Shown: positions 42,507 to 52,511, counted from the stretch's first letter. The stretch is 64,000 nucleotides of DNA from Penaeicola halotolerans (GCF_016464625.1 NZ_JAEAGO010000004.1:248001-312000); one strand, 5' to 3'. The notes: a model not told the origin generated them from the sequence alone. Translations and numbers: made by a program.

Positions 42507-43099
42507 AGTGTTTGGTTTAGGTTTTTGAGATAGTCTCGTGCAAAAATAACAAGTTCGGGGAAAAATGCATTAAAATCTTTGGTCAACTGATTTTCATGTT
42601 TGATGAGTGCTAGGTGTGCGTTTTCCATTCCAGAATCAAATGTAGTCCTACGTGCCAGTCCGCTAAGGGAGCGTTTGATACCCTCATGAGTGCCATAGTG
42701 TAGTAGCCAGTTTTGAGGGATCATATAGCTGAGCATGTGTTTGGCTTCTACAGGGATGATTTGATTAAATTTCATGAGCTCTTTATAGACTTCTTGAGTG
42801 TATTGAGCCAAAGCTGTAGTATGATAGGTTGACCAATTTGTCGCTAAAAAATAATCGTAAAACACGTCTATGACTACACCAGCATAGTGTCTGAATTCTT
42901 CTCTGATAAGAGATTTACTCCCGCTGACTATTGGATGCAGATCGGTATATTCATCTATGGCACGATGCAGTTTAACGCCTTTCACTATCTCAGCCTCAAA
43001 CTGTTCCTCAGGATTTCCTTTGATGAAATCACCTAAGAAATTACCCACCAATATTTTCGGTTGGTCAAAGGAAAGATAGGCATGTGCTAAAAAATTCAT
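42503..43099 (-). CDS. ACP phosphodiesterase family protein (AcpH/DUF479)
   Basis: A 198-residue protein with the DUF479 pattern: MNFLAHAYLSFDQPKILVGNFLGDFIKG at the start, KGVKLHRAIDEYTDLHPIV near 40, and GVVIDVFYDYFLATNW near 75. The conserved His and Asp residues form an HD-like metal site. E. coli AcpH removes phosphopantetheine from acyl carrier protein; here the same role is inferred. The downstream membrane gene overlaps by 4 nt. Confidence 0.85.
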   Translation of the reverse strand: MNFLAHAYLSFDQPKILVGNFLGDFIKGNPEEQFEAEIVKGVKLHRAIDEYTDLHPIVSGSKSLIREEFRHYAGVVIDVFYDYFLATNWSTYHTTALAQYTQEVYKELMKFNQIIPVEAKHMLSYMIPQNWLLHYGTHEGIKRSLSGLARRTTFDSGMENAHLALIKHENQLTKDFNAFFPELVIFARDYLKNLNQTL

Positions 43100-43162
43100 T
43101 ATTTCTTTTTAATTGATGAACAGGTCAAGATACTCATTAGTTTTGAACTCAAATCGAATAGT

Positions 43163-45094
43163 ATGCAGGGAATCAGAGATCAGATCAAAAAACTTCAGGA
43201 TTTGCTTAAAATCGAGAAGGAAGAAGATCTGTCGCAATATAAAAAAAGGCATCTCACGTATAGTTTTGAAGAAAAACGCAAAAGTGGTGTGTGCTGGTAT
43301 CCAATTCAGATCAAGCGTCAGCTGGCAAGTCTTGGAGATAAAACCCTCATCGAAATCGAACGCACTCAAGGAGTCAATGAAAAGCATGCTTTTAATTCTG
43401 GTAAACTCGTAAGTCTTTTTGTCAATACTGGGGGAAAGCAAGATTCTCGAAGCTCAGTCAATGGGGTGGTGAATTATGTAAAAAATAACACCATGACCAT
43501 CACACTCAATACAGATGATCTACCTGAGTGGATAGATGATGGCAAATTGGGCTTGGACTTACTTTTTGATGAGGCCTCATACAGAGAAATGGAGGCTGCG
43601 CTAAAAGACCTCCAACAAAGTAAAAACGAAAGGCTCAATCACCTTAAAGAAGTGCTTCTTGGTGAGCGAGAGGCTAGTTTTCAACAGCTGACACCGTTCA
43701 AAGTACCTCAATTAAATGATCGCCAAAACGCAGCCCTGCAAAATATCTTACAAGCGGAAGATGTAGCGATCATTCATGGTCCTCCTGGCACTGGTAAGAC
43801 GACTACTTTGGTCTACGCGATCCTGAAAACGCTTGAGTCGGAGTCTAAAGTGATGGTCTGCGCGCCAAGTAATGCTGCTACAGATCTACTCGTAGAGAAA
43901 CTTACGGAAATGGACGTGGAGGTACTAAGGGTAGGTCATCCAGCACGTGTGACAGAGAGTCAACTTAATCAGACCATTGACGTCAAAATCTCAAAGCATG
44001 CTACTTATAAAGACCTCAAGCAAGTCAGGAGAAAGTCAGAAGAGCTAAAAAGTATAGCCAAAAAATACAAACGCCAATATGGCTATGCAGAGCGTCAGCA
44101 GCGATCTATGTTACTCGATGAATCGCGCAGATTGAGAGAAGAAGCAGAGATGTTAGAGCATTATATTGTTCAGGACTTGCTAGGTAAGACGCAAGTAATA
44201 GCCTGTACTTTAGTAGGTGCTACAAGTCAGCTAATCAGACATTTGAAGTTTCAGACTGTCTTTATCGATGAAGCAGCTCAGGCACTAGAGCCGGCTTGTT
44301 GGATACCGATCATGAGAGCACAGCGAGTGGTCTTGGCAGGTGATCACTGTCAGCTACCGCCCACCATTAGATCTATAGAAGCAGCTAGGGGCGGGCTAGC
44401 AAAGACACTTTTCGAAAAAGTAATTGGAAAAGGTACTGTAGATGTGATGCTAGAGGTTCAGTATCGCATGCCTGAGATGATTATGGAGTTTTCGAGTAGG
44501 TCTTTTTATCAAGGTAGATTGCTCGCACATGATAGTGTCAAAGATCAGTCACTAAGGCCTGGAGAGGTACAGCTAGAGTTTATCGATACTGCTGGCTGTG
44601 GGTTCACAGAGAGTATAGATAAGGAGACTCTCAGTACTCAAAATATAGAAGAAGCCAATCTAGTATTGAAGCAATTGAATGCTTTGGTAAGAGAACTTGG
44701 GCTGAAGCAAATTCAAGAGGAGCGTATCAGCTTTGGATTGATCGCGCCATACAGGGCACAGATCAGCTACCTAAGCACACAAGTCTATGATACCTTTGAG
44801 TATCCTAATCTGAAATCGTTAGGAGAAATACTCGTCATAGATACGGTAGATGGTTTTCAGGGGCAAGAGCGGGATGTGATTTTTATCAGTTTAACTCGCT
44901 CTAATAGCAGTGGAGAGATTGGTTTTTTGGCGGAGACGCGAAGGATGAATGTGGCCATGACGAGAGCAAAGAAAAAAATGGTGGTCTTCGGTGATTCGGC
45001 CACACTCTGTAGTCATGAGTTTTATAGTGATTTTGTAGACTTCACCCAATCAAATGCAGGGTATAGGAGTGCTTATGAGTTGATGGAGTTTTGA
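43163..45094 (+). CDS. SF1 helicase of the Upf1/IGHMBP2 type
   Basis: A 643-residue superfamily 1B helicase. An N-terminal OB-like domain (to about 160) precedes Walker A HGPPGTGKTTT near 207-215, motif Ia CAPSNAATDLLVEKL, motif II FIDEAAQALEP, motif III GDHCQLPPTI, and C-terminal motifs YRMPEMIM, DTVDGFQGQERDVIFISL and RRMNVAMTRAKKK. This set matches the IGHMBP2/SMUBP-2-like helicases of bacteria, acting on nucleic acid with unknown specific role. It is divergent from acpH with a 63-bp gap. Confidence 0.88.
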   Translation: MQGIRDQIKKLQDLLKIEKEEDLSQYKKRHLTYSFEEKRKSGVCWYPIQIKRQLASLGDKTLIEIERTQGVNEKHAFNSGKLVSLFVNTGGKQDSRSSVNGVVNYVKNNTMTITLNTDDLPEWIDDGKLGLDLLFDEASYREMEAALKDLQQSKNERLNHLKEVLLGEREASFQQLTPFKVPQLNDRQNAALQNILQAEDVAIIHGPPGTGKTTTLVYAILKTLESESKVMVCAPSNAATDLLVEKLTEMDVEVLRVGHPARVTESQLNQTIDVKISKHATYKDLKQVRRKSEELKSIAKKYKRQYGYAERQQRSMLLDESRRLREEAEMLEHYIVQDLLGKTQVIACTLVGATSQLIRHLKFQTVFIDEAAQALEPACWIPIMRAQRVVLAGDHCQLPPTIRSIEAARGGLAKTLFEKVIGKGTVDVMLEVQYRMPEMIMEFSSRSFYQGRLLAHDSVKDQSLRPGEVQLEFIDTAGCGFTESIDKETLSTQNIEEANLVLKQLNALVRELGLKQIQEERISFGLIAPYRAQISYLSTQVYDTFEYPNLKSLGEILVIDTVDGFQGQERDVIFISLTRSNSSGEIGFLAETRRMNVAMTRAKKKMVVFGDSATLCSHEFYSDFVDFTQSNAGYRSAYELMEF

Positions 45095-45254
45095 AGGATA
45101 TAAGTATCTGATGATTTTGAGAAAATAGTATCTATTTTTAGATTATTTCGTATAGTTTAAATATATTTAAAATATGTTCAGTGATATTTAATCTATTCAA
45201 CTATTCTGTTAAAGATCACAAATTCACTTTTGTCTCAACTTAAATACTATCAAA

Positions 45255-45680
45255 ATGCTAACTAGATCAAATTTCGGAAAGCTTCTAACAGCCTCAATGG
45301 TTGTGGTATTGGTCTTCATTTCTGCTTTAGTATCTTTTGCGCAAGCGCCTTCAGATCTCAAAGAATTTAAAATCCTCATCGAAGAAACTGATAATGGTAT
45401 AAAAATGATCAGTGAAGAGGGTACTGCATGGAAGGAGTTGAGTTTTAAGTTTGATAAAAAGAAGCCTCATCTGATTGATGCATACGGAGTGACAACTCTA
45501 GATGAAATGCCTGTCAGAGAAGCTTCGGTATATGCTGATTTTCAGTTTACTATTGTAAAGGAAAAGGACAGAATAGTTTTAAAAAGCAATGAAGGCACAG
45601 CGTGGAAAGAGTTGAGTTTTTCATTTGCTAAAAATGGTCGTCAGCGAATCAATCAATTCGGAACGGCTTCAGTGAAGTAA
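45255..45680 (+). CDS. Secreted protein with duplicated EGTAWKELSF motif
   Basis: A 141-residue exported protein. A signal peptide (residues 1-31, ending VSFAQA) precedes two units of about 35 residues that share EGTAWKELSF: first IKMISEEGTAWKELSFKF, then IVLKSNEGTAWKELSFSF. Each is followed by a basic stretch and a short I-D/N-x-(Y/F)-G turn. The DNA of the two copies has diverged while the protein motif is kept, which suggests selection on the motif. I know no named family. The AT-rich 160-bp leader has CACTTTTG, a near -7 box. Confidence 0.72.
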   Translation: MLTRSNFGKLLTASMVVVLVFISALVSFAQAPSDLKEFKILIEETDNGIKMISEEGTAWKELSFKFDKKKPHLIDAYGVTTLDEMPVREASVYADFQFTIVKEKDRIVLKSNEGTAWKELSFSFAKNGRQRINQFGTASVK

Positions 45681-45703
45681 TTTAATCCCAAAAACTTGAT
45701 AAG

Positions 45704-45735
45704 AAAGACTGAATGTCCTTTGATGTTCAGTCTTT
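45704..45735 (+). terminator. Rho-independent terminator after the secreted repeat protein
   Basis: A 10-bp stem AAAGACTGAA / TTCAGTCTTT with a 12-nt loop, followed by TATTTCTTT. Confidence 0.75.
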
Positions 45736-45868
45736 TATTTCTTTATAGCAACAATATACATGACACGGATTGTACAGTATTATTTTGGTAGATCATCAAC
45801 AAAGCACTTTTCGTATCGGGAGTTCTAGGAGTAATTTGGTACGTTAAATTTTTGAAGAAAAAATATAA

Positions 45869-46687
45869 ATGCTTAAAAAGGAAATCCATATTGTTTTTGG
45901 TAGCTCAAAGAAATCTAATCTTTTAAGAAGTAGGGATTTAGCACTTTCAGCAGAACAAGTAATTGATCTCAGTGATGACCTGATGATCGGTCCTATTGCT
46001 GATCTTGAACAGAAATCGGGAGTTGAAGCTAGGAAAAAGTGGCTAGGAGAAACTACTTTTTGTCATTTCGCTATTGAGCATGTTATCAATCAGGTAGAGG
46101 AGGATGTCTCAAAGACTAATGCTGTAAAAAAAGCACTTGAAAAAGGAGCAAAAATTCACATCTGGTCTGGGCGCGACACCATTGACCGTTTGGGAACATC
46201 ACGCTTAATTTATGAGATCCGTGATTTCAGCGAGCAGATTAATATCCTCGATGTTCCTTCAGATTTTAAAGTTAGGGCAAGATTAGGACATGAGTTTCAT
46301 CCACGCTCACTTGTTGTTTTAAATGCTGATCAAATCCCTTTGTTAATTCCATACTTTAAAAAGTTAGATCAAAACAGCTGCAATAAATTAATCAGTTTGT
46401 GGGATCGGATGATAAAAGAAAAAGGGTTTTTGAGAGTAGCAGGTTCTGATGGGGAGATTAACTCACAAGAAGAAAACTATTTTGATGACGCGCTACTTTT
46501 CAGATGTCCTAATGAGTTTGTCAGCTCAGCACGAGTAGTAGGAGAGACATTGGTTGATATTAATTTTGAGATTTATAATGATGAGATACTCAATTGGCGA
46601 TTAATCACATTAGCTAAAGAGCAGAAAATTGATTTTATAGGGGAATTACGCTGTATGAGAGATTATCATGTGAGGCGTAAGGCTTGA
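45869..46687 (+). CDS. DUF1835 family protein
   Basis: A 272-residue soluble protein. The N-terminal part (IHIVFGSSKKSNLLRS, VIDLSDDLMIGPIADL, IHIWSGRDTIDRLGTSRLIYEI) matches the DUF1835 domain; the C-terminal half resembles its usual partner domain (DUF3658-like, WRLITLAKEQKIDFIGELRCMRDYHVR). Function unknown. More AT-rich than its neighbours, and alone between a terminator and a convergent gene, so it may be a mobile accessory gene. Confidence 0.75.
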   Translation: MLKKEIHIVFGSSKKSNLLRSRDLALSAEQVIDLSDDLMIGPIADLEQKSGVEARKKWLGETTFCHFAIEHVINQVEEDVSKTNAVKKALEKGAKIHIWSGRDTIDRLGTSRLIYEIRDFSEQINILDVPSDFKVRARLGHEFHPRSLVVLNADQIPLLIPYFKKLDQNSCNKLISLWDRMIKEKGFLRVAGSDGEINSQEENYFDDALLFRCPNEFVSSARVVGETLVDINFEIYNDEILNWRLITLAKEQKIDFIGELRCMRDYHVRRKA

Positions 46688-46711
46688 TAGCTTTTTATTC
46701 ATTAAATTTTT

Positions 46712-47545
46712 TCACTTTTTTAGTTTTAGCACCTCTGCCAATATTTTTTCATTGGCTGCGGCTATGAAGTCGTAGTTTGCAGTATGATCAAAGATGACAT
46801 CATCAAGTGAGTTACCAGAGAGATCAGTCAGCAAAACCCCAGCATTTTTTGCGATGGGGTAAGCAAGCAAATTGTAAAAGTCAGATATTTTGCGTGCTTC
46901 GATCATCAGGTCAGCAGCTCCTCTAGCGATTTCGCAAAGTTCTATGCCTGAATTTTCAATAGCCCGAATATCCTTTACCGCTAAAAATACAGGTAAGCTG
47001 TAATCTAAGCTCGTTTGGGCAGCAGAATAGCCTGCTTTAAGGTAGGCATGTGCTTCTGATAATTTGTGTACTTGCTGATTAGAGGAGATTTGATAGGTGT
47101 TTTGTAGACGAGAGGACTTGAAATATGACTTGCCTAACTGTGTATAATAGATGTCTCCTGAAAAATATCCACCAATGAAGCTAAAGAAAAGCGATCCAAA
47201 AGTAGCGTCAGAGTCCGCAGGTGCGGCAGCCAAGCAGAAACAGGGGTCACCGACACCTCTATCCCAATTGCGAGAGCCATCTACGGGATCTATGTAGAGA
47301 TTAGTTTTAGCGGATTTGACTAGGAGTGGTTCGAAACCCTCCATGTAGATATTATAAGGTTGAGTAGTTGCAGCTTTTTTGATCAACTTATAGGCTAGAT
47401 AGTCAATAGAATGAGTGTCTTTTACGCCTACTTTCTCATGATAAGTCAGTCCGACAAAGCCTCTATCTTTTAGCTGATCAAAAAGGTTCTTTTTCAGTTG
47501 AGAAAAAAGTGTTTGTGAGAATACTAATAGCTGTGCTTCCATCAT
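46712..47545 (-). CDS. Inositol monophosphatase family protein
   Basis: A 277-residue protein of the Mg-dependent FIG/IMPase fold. LYIDPVDGSRNWDRGVGDPCF near residue 80 is the metal-binding DPxDG motif; the C-terminal string is FYNLLAYPIAKNAGVLLTDLSG, where family members usually have WDxAAGxxIVxEAGG. The early Glu of the first metal site (YHEKVG) is not in the usual GEE form. The divergence leaves substrate unknown. A TAGTTTTG box at 47547-47554 lies just before the start; if used, transcription begins near the second ATG (47542). Confidence 0.75.
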   Translation of the reverse strand: MMEAQLLVFSQTLFSQLKKNLFDQLKDRGFVGLTYHEKVGVKDTHSIDYLAYKLIKKAATTQPYNIYMEGFEPLLVKSAKTNLYIDPVDGSRNWDRGVGDPCFCLAAAPADSDATFGSLFFSFIGGYFSGDIYYTQLGKSYFKSSRLQNTYQISSNQQVHKLSEAHAYLKAGYSAAQTSLDYSLPVFLAVKDIRAIENSGIELCEIARGAADLMIEARKISDFYNLLAYPIAKNAGVLLTDLSGNSLDDVIFDHTANYDFIAAANEKILAEVLKLKK

Positions 47546-47546
47546 C

Positions 47547-47554
47547 CAAAACTA
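47547..47554 (-). promoter_or_regulatory. Candidate -7 box immediately before the IMPase-family gene
   Basis: On the minus strand TAGTTTTG fully matches TAnnTTTG and ends two bases before the ATG at 47545. Transcription would begin at or just inside the start, giving a leaderless mRNA read from the second ATG. No -33 TTTG is seen at the usual distance. Confidence 0.35.
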
Positions 47555-47582
47555 AGCAAATCGATGGAAATATGCTGAAACT

Positions 47583-47615
47583 AAAAAAGAGGTACTTTTG
47601 AAGTGCCCCTTTTTT
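47583..47615 (-). terminator. Terminator downstream of the fasciclin gene
   Basis: A 15-bp imperfect stem (AAAAAAGAGGTACTT / AAGTGCCCCTTTTTT) with a three-base loop. On the minus strand it follows the fasciclin stop at 47639 and ends in a T-run. Confidence 0.6.
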
Positions 47616-47638
47616 AAGGTTGTGTGGTTTTGTTTGTC

Positions 47639-48193
47639 TTAGTTCTTTGGAGTCACTACAGCATCTACTACGTGGATCACACCATTTGACTGGTTGACGT
47701 CAGCGATAGTGATTTTTGACATGTTGCCATTTTCATCCTTTAGCACTAGGTTTTTGCCATCTTGCATTACCCATAGCTTGCCACCGCTCACAGTAGCGAG
47801 TTCTGCATAGCCTTCACCCTTTTTCACTAAAGCTTGAATGTCTTTAGCATTTAGTTTACCAGCTACTACGTGGTAAGTAAGGATTTGAGTGAGTAATCCT
47901 TTGTTTTCTGGCTTCAAAAGTGTCTCTACAGTACCTGCAGGAAGTGCTTCAAAGGCACTGTTAGTCGGAGCAAATACTGTGAAAGGACCAGCTGACTGAA
48001 GTGTCTCGACTAGACCAGCTGCTTTTACAGCGGCTACTAGAGTGGTGTGATCTTTAGAGTTTACCGCATTGCTGACGATATCTTTGGTAGGGTACATTGG
48101 AGCACCACCTACTTCAACTGTTTTCTGTGCTTGAGCACCAAATCCGATAAATAAAAGTCCTGCTACGAGGAATGAGAAAATTGTTTTTTTCAT
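47639..48193 (-). CDS. Secreted fasciclin domain protein
   Basis: A 184-residue exported protein with a signal peptide (ends FIGFGAQAQ) and one FAS1 domain: SKDHTTLVAAVKAAGLVETLQ, the H1 motif GPFTVFAPTNSAFEALP, LTQILTYHVVAGKL and the H2 motif NGVIHVVDAVVTPK. FAS1 domains mediate adhesion or bind small ligands. A proline-tyrosine loop (GGAPMYPTKDIV) precedes the domain, as in many Bacteroidota copies. Monocistronic. Confidence 0.92.
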   Translation of the reverse strand: MKKTIFSFLVAGLLFIGFGAQAQKTVEVGGAPMYPTKDIVSNAVNSKDHTTLVAAVKAAGLVETLQSAGPFTVFAPTNSAFEALPAGTVETLLKPENKGLLTQILTYHVVAGKLNAKDIQALVKKGEGYAELATVSGGKLWVMQDGKNLVLKDENGNMSKITIADVNQSNGVIHVVDAVVTPKN

Positions 48194-48295
48194 GACTGAT
48201 TAATGTTTTAGATTGTTTGCAGTCATGTACGCTGATAAGTCACAGTTCAGATTTTCAGCCTATCAATAAAATTTTAACCAGTTGATTTTCAGTGG

Positions 48296-48829
48296 TTAAT
48301 TATTATTCAGTTGTTGTCGCTGTCTGTATTTGTAGCTAAGGTAAGAAAGTACATCTCCAAAGGTATTGATACTTTTCATGGTGTCAGCTGGCACTTCTCT
48401 TCCTTTTAGTCTCGCTAATAGTAGTCCATAAACTCCGTTGATACAGATTTGGATTTCATTGTTGATTTGTCCCTTGGCTTCAGTAGCATGTTGTATGATA
48501 TGAAGCTTAGCCTGATCATAGATTTGTCTATAATTCGGGTCAATTTTAATCAGATCCCAGTGGAGTTGCGCGAGCTCTTGCACATATTTTTGTACACTGC
48601 TTAGATGACCTTTTTCTACGATTGCTTCCTCTTTCATCTGCTGAGCAATGTCTTTATACCATTTGATATTGGCTTCTTTTTCCTCCTCTGAGACAGGGAA
48701 ATGCTTGACTACATAAGCTCGGATGTCTTGGGTGTTGAATTCAAAGGCTCTGATGAGGTCTTCTGTCTGATACATGAATATGATGTACTCAGAGATATTA
48801 TTTTGCTTTTTTTGATTGGCTATTTTCAT
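48296..48829 (-). CDS. DUF4924 family protein
   Basis: A 177-residue helical soluble protein with the Bacteroidota DUF4924 features: IANQKKQNNISEYIIFMYQTEDLIRAF at the start, YVVKHFP near 45, and a long final helix with EIQICINGVYGLLLARLKGR. Function unknown. The ATG at 48829 is chosen as the conserved part starts there; the longer frame adds 33 unlikely residues. It is divergent from lepA. Confidence 0.8.
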   Translation of the reverse strand: MKIANQKKQNNISEYIIFMYQTEDLIRAFEFNTQDIRAYVVKHFPVSEEEKEANIKWYKDIAQQMKEEAIVEKGHLSSVQKYVQELAQLHWDLIKIDPNYRQIYDQAKLHIIQHATEAKGQINNEIQICINGVYGLLLARLKGREVPADTMKSINTFGDVLSYLSYKYRQRQQLNNN

Positions 48830-48995
48830 TTTGAGCAACACTGATCTACGTAGCTGCAATTTACTATTTCTTTGAGGATGGACAATTTTCTCTTTTGTGA
48901 ACTGAAAAAATAATTGAGCGAAAACCAAATGCTTAAATATTGAGTCATGCTCATAAAATCCTCTATGTATTGCTGTGCTGTTGAGGGATTATTTG

Positions 48996-49003
48996 TACTT
49001 TTG
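48996..49003 (+). promoter_or_regulatory. Candidate -7 box for lepA
   Basis: TACTTTTG matches TAnnTTTG and ends 8 nt before the lepA ATG at 49012. A TGTG about 18 bp upstream could be a weak -33 element. The leader would be only a few bases long. Confidence 0.55.
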
Positions 49004-49011
49004 CGCTAATT

Positions 49012-50805
49012 ATGAACATGGATAAAATAAGAAATTTCTGTATCATCGCTCACATCGATCACGGTAAGAGCACGCTGGCCGATAGACTTTTAGAGTTTAC
49101 GCAGACGGTGACAGAGCGTCAGATGCAGAATCAGCTGTTGGACAATATGGATCTGGAGCGTGAGCGTGGTATTACCATCAAGTCTCATGCGATTCAGATG
49201 AACTACAAGTATAAGGGCGAGACCTATGTACTCAATTTGATTGACACTCCTGGTCACGTAGACTTTTCGTATGAAGTGTCTAGATCTATCGCTGCTTGTG
49301 AGGGTGCTCTACTTATCGTAGATGCTTCTCAAGGTATCGAAGCTCAGACAATCTCTAACTTATATTTGGCTTTGGGGCATGACCTAGAGATCATTCCAGT
49401 ACTTAATAAAATTGACCTGCCAGGGGCTATGCCTGAAGATGTGGCAGATCAAGTCGTAGACTTATTAGGTTGTGATAGAGATGAGATCATCCATGCTAGC
49501 GGTAAGGAAGGTATCGGTATAGAAGATATCCTCAATGCCATCGTAGAGCGCGTGCCAGCCCCAAAAGGAGATCCAGATGGTCCGCTTAGAGCTATGATTT
49601 TTGACTCTGTGTTCAATTCTTTTAGAGGGATTGAAGTTATCTTTAGAATATTTAACGGTTCTATCAAAAAAGGAGATAGGATCAAATTCATGAATACGGG
49701 CAAAGAATACGATGCTGATGAGATCGGTGTTTTGAGACTTTCGCAAGATCCTCAGCAGGAGATGAGTGCTGGAAATGTAGGCTACCTCATCTCTGGTATC
49801 AAAGTAGCCAAAGAAGTGAAAGTAGGTGATACGATTACACATGTACACAGACCTACAGAAAAAGCTATTCAAGGATTTGAAAACGTTAAACCGATGGTTT
49901 TTGCGGGAATTTATCCTGTAGATACTACGGAGTTTGAGGAGCTGCGTGCTTCGATGGAGAAGCTTCAGCTCAACGATGCCTCACTTGTATGGGAACCAGA
50001 GACCTCAGCAGCCTTGGGATTTGGATTCAGATGCGGATTCTTAGGTATGCTCCATATGGAGATCGTACAGGAGAGACTAGAGCGTGAGTTTGACATGACG
50101 GTGATTACCACAGTACCTTCAGTGCAGTTTCATGCGGTGAAGACCAATGGAGATATCACTAAAATCAATGCTCCTTCGGATATGCCTGAGCCAAATACAA
50201 TCTCTCATATCGAAGAGCCTTTTATCAAAGCGCAAATCATCACTGCAGCGGAATATGTTGGGCCGATCATTTCCCTTTGTATGGATAAGCGTGGTTTGAT
50301 GAAAAATCAGGTTTACCTAACCACAGATAGGGTAGAGTTGACGTTTGAGATGCCACTAGCAGAGATTGTTTTTGATTTCTTTGACAAACTAAAAACCATC
50401 TCGAGAGGATATGCTTCACTGGATTATGAGTTGATCGGATTTAGAAGATCTACCATGGTCAAGCTAGATGTGATGCTCAATGGTGAGAAGGTCGATGCAC
50501 TATCAGCTATTGTCCATAGAGACAAAGCCTACGAATGGGGTAAGCGTCTCTGTGAAAAATTGAAAGAATTGATCCCTAGACAGATGTTTGAGATTGCTAT
50601 CCAAGCCTCAATAGGAACTAAAATCATTGCTAGGGAGACTGTAAAAGCACTTCGTAAAAACGTATTGGCTAAATGCTACGGAGGTGATATCTCTCGTAAG
50701 AGAAAGCTCCTAGAAAAGCAGAAGAAAGGTAAGAAGAGAATGCGCCAAGTAGGAAATGTGGAGATACCACAGGAAGCCTTCATGGCCGTACTTAAGCTAG
50801 ACTAA
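49012..50805 (+). CDS. lepA: Elongation factor 4 (LepA)
   Basis: A 597-residue translational GTPase that acts on stalled or mistranslocated ribosomes. The G1 motif is AHIDHGKST at about residue 12-20, DTPGH near 83 is G3 and NKID near 137 is G4. The LepA-specific C-terminal domain ends [17 protein letters not shown]. Full normal length. A terminator follows and folD lies 84 bp downstream. The second ATG two codons in could also serve as start. Confidence 0.97.
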   Translation: MNMDKIRNFCIIAHIDHGKSTLADRLLEFTQTVTERQMQNQLLDNMDLERERGITIKSHAIQMNYKYKGETYVLNLIDTPGHVDFSYEVSRSIAACEGALLIVDASQGIEAQTISNLYLALGHDLEIIPVLNKIDLPGAMPEDVADQVVDLLGCDRDEIIHASGKEGIGIEDILNAIVERVPAPKGDPDGPLRAMIFDSVFNSFRGIEVIFRIFNGSIKKGDRIKFMNTGKEYDADEIGVLRLSQDPQQEMSAGNVGYLISGIKVAKEVKVGDTITHVHRPTEKAIQGFENVKPMVFAGIYPVDTTEFEELRASMEKLQLNDASLVWEPETSAALGFGFRCGFLGMLHMEIVQERLEREFDMTVITTVPSVQFHAVKTNGDITKINAPSDMPEPNTISHIEEPFIKAQIITAAEYVGPIISLCMDKRGLMKNQVYLTTDRVELTFEMPLAEIVFDFFDKLKTISRGYASLDYELIGFRRSTMVKLDVMLNGEKVDALSAIVHRDKAYEWGKRLCEKLKELIPRQMFEIAIQASIGTKIIARETVKALRKNVLAKCYGGDISRKRKLLEKQKKGKKRMRQVGNVEIPQEAFMAVLKLD

Positions 50806-50823
50806 GCTCAAGAGAATCAACAT

Positions 50824-50857
50824 AAGGCGCAGTATCCCAAAAAGATAACTGCGCTTT
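50824..50857 (+). terminator. Rho-independent terminator after lepA
   Basis: Stem AAGGCGCAGT / ACTGCGCTTT with a 14-nt loop (one G-U pair), followed by T-rich sequence. Confidence 0.7.
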
Positions 50858-50888
50858 TCAATTTTAATAAAAGATCAAAAACGATATC

Positions 50889-51776
50889 ATGGCATATACA
50901 CTCATAGACGGCAACAAAACAGCTAAAGAAATCAAATTGGAAATAGCTGATAAAGTAGCATCGATCATCGCTGATGGAGGTAAAAGACCACATCTAGCTG
51001 CAATGCTCGTAGGTGAGGATGGAGCGAGTCGTACATATGTTAATGCCAAAGTGAAAGATTGTGAAGAGGTTGGTTTTACCTCTACTTTAGTGAGATTTGG
51101 TGCAGATGTCACTGAGGAAGAATTGCTCGCAAAGGTGGAGGAGATCAATAATGATCCAGCCATAGATGGATTGATCGTGCAGCTACCTCTGCCTAATCAT
51201 ATCGATGTGGTGAAAGTAACCAATCGTATCAGGCCTGAAAAGGATGTAGATGGTTTTCATCCTGTCAATGTAGGTAGACTGGCTCTCAACTGGCCTACCT
51301 ATATCTCCGCTACACCGAATGGTGTGATGGAGCTCTTAGCGAGGTATCAAATAGAAACTGCTGGTAAACACTGTGTAGTCATCGGAAGAAGCCATATCGT
51401 GGGATCTCCTATGAGTATTTTGATGGCGAGAAATGGTCAGCCTGGTAATGCAACTGTGACATTGACGCATAGTAGAACACAAAATTTGAAAGACATTACT
51501 CGCATGGCTGACATTTTGATCGTAGCATTGGGTAAGCCTGAGTTTGTCACAGCTGATATGGTCAAAGAAGGTGCAGTAGTTATAGATGTAGGCATTCACC
51601 GAATAGATGATGCAAGCAAGAAATCTGGTTTTAGACTTCTGGGAGATGTGAAATTTGACGAGGTAGCTCCCAAAACAACTGCGATCACTCCTGTGCCAGG
51701 TGGGGTAGGACCGATGACAAGAGCAGCACTCCTGATGAATACATTGCTTGCGGCTGAAAAGAAAGTATATAAGTAG
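50889..51776 (+). CDS. folD: Methylenetetrahydrofolate dehydrogenase/cyclohydrolase
   Basis: A 295-residue bifunctional enzyme converting 5,10-methylene- to 10-formyl-tetrahydrofolate. The catalytic segment [17 protein letters not shown] (Lys of YVxxK), [21 protein letters not shown], the NADP-binding [16 protein letters not shown] and the final [16 protein letters not shown] are all present. Normal length. Single gene between lepA and queE. Confidence 0.97.
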   Translation: MAYTLIDGNKTAKEIKLEIADKVASIIADGGKRPHLAAMLVGEDGASRTYVNAKVKDCEEVGFTSTLVRFGADVTEEELLAKVEEINNDPAIDGLIVQLPLPNHIDVVKVTNRIRPEKDVDGFHPVNVGRLALNWPTYISATPNGVMELLARYQIETAGKHCVVIGRSHIVGSPMSILMARNGQPGNATVTLTHSRTQNLKDITRMADILIVALGKPEFVTADMVKEGAVVIDVGIHRIDDASKKSGFRLLGDVKFDEVAPKTTAITPVPGGVGPMTRAALLMNTLLAAEKKVYK

Positions 51777-51866
51777 ACGCAGAAAATTTTACGTTCTGAT
51801 TTTATGCTTACCTTTGTGTACTGATCTTTCATAGCGGTTCGATCACCCGCTCTAACAAAAATTCGA

Positions 51867-52511
51867 ATGGAAACACTACAAAAAGACTCTTTGAGACAGC
51901 AAGTTGCTGTCGGTACTTCACTTCCCATTATGGAATACTTCTACACCATACAAGGTGAAGGAGTGCATACAGGTAAACCTGCCTATTTTATTCGCTTAGC
52001 TGGATGTGATGTAGGTTGCGTATGGTGTGATGTGAAGGATTCTTGGGATGCCGATAAGCATCCAGTATTGACTATTGAGGAGATCGTGGGTGCGGTCAAG
52101 CAGACACCAGCCAAGCTTGTAGTGATCACAGGTGGAGAACCTTTGATGTATGATCTGGATCCATTGACCAGTCTGCTTCAAAAGGAAGGTTTTCAAACAA
52201 ATATTGAGACGTCTGGCGCACATCCTTTTTCAGGCAAGTTTGACTGGGTATGTTTTTCTCCAAAGAAATTTAAAAAGCCACATCCTAGTATCTATCAGCA
52301 TGCAGATGAGCTCAAAGTAGTAATCTATCATCCTTCAGATCTCAAATTTGCTGAAGAGCATGCTGCATTGGTCAACCCTATTTGTAGACTTATTTTACAA
52401 CCTGAGTGGAGCAAATCTGACACTATGCTTCCTTTGATCATAGACTACGTGAAACAAAACCCTTGTTGGCAGATTTCGTTGCAAACACATAAATACATGG
52501 ATATTCCTTGA
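51867..52511 (+). CDS. queE: 7-carboxy-7-deazaguanine synthase
   Basis: A 214-residue radical SAM enzyme of queuosine (preQ0) synthesis. The cluster motif CDVGCVWC (Cx3Cx2C) is near residue 49. Also present are YTIQGEGVHTGKPAYFIRLAGC before it and VVITGGEPLMYD after it (SAM binding). Other queuosine genes are not adjacent. Its TGA overlaps the ATG of the OmpA gene (TGATG, one base shared), so the two are translationally linked. Confidence 0.93.
   Translation: METLQKDSLRQQVAVGTSLPIMEYFYTIQGEGVHTGKPAYFIRLAGCDVGCVWCDVKDSWDADKHPVLTIEEIVGAVKQTPAKLVVITGGEPLMYDLDPLTSLLQKEGFQTNIETSGAHPFSGKFDWVCFSPKKFKKPHPSIYQHADELKVVIYHPSDLKFAEEHAALVNPICRLILQPEWSKSDTMLPLIIDYVKQNPCWQISLQTHKYMDIP

Noticed and set aside
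47330-47350. tRNA-like GGTTCGAAACC string
   Set aside because: It is inside the IMPase-family coding sequence and the flanks do not fold into a cloverleaf.
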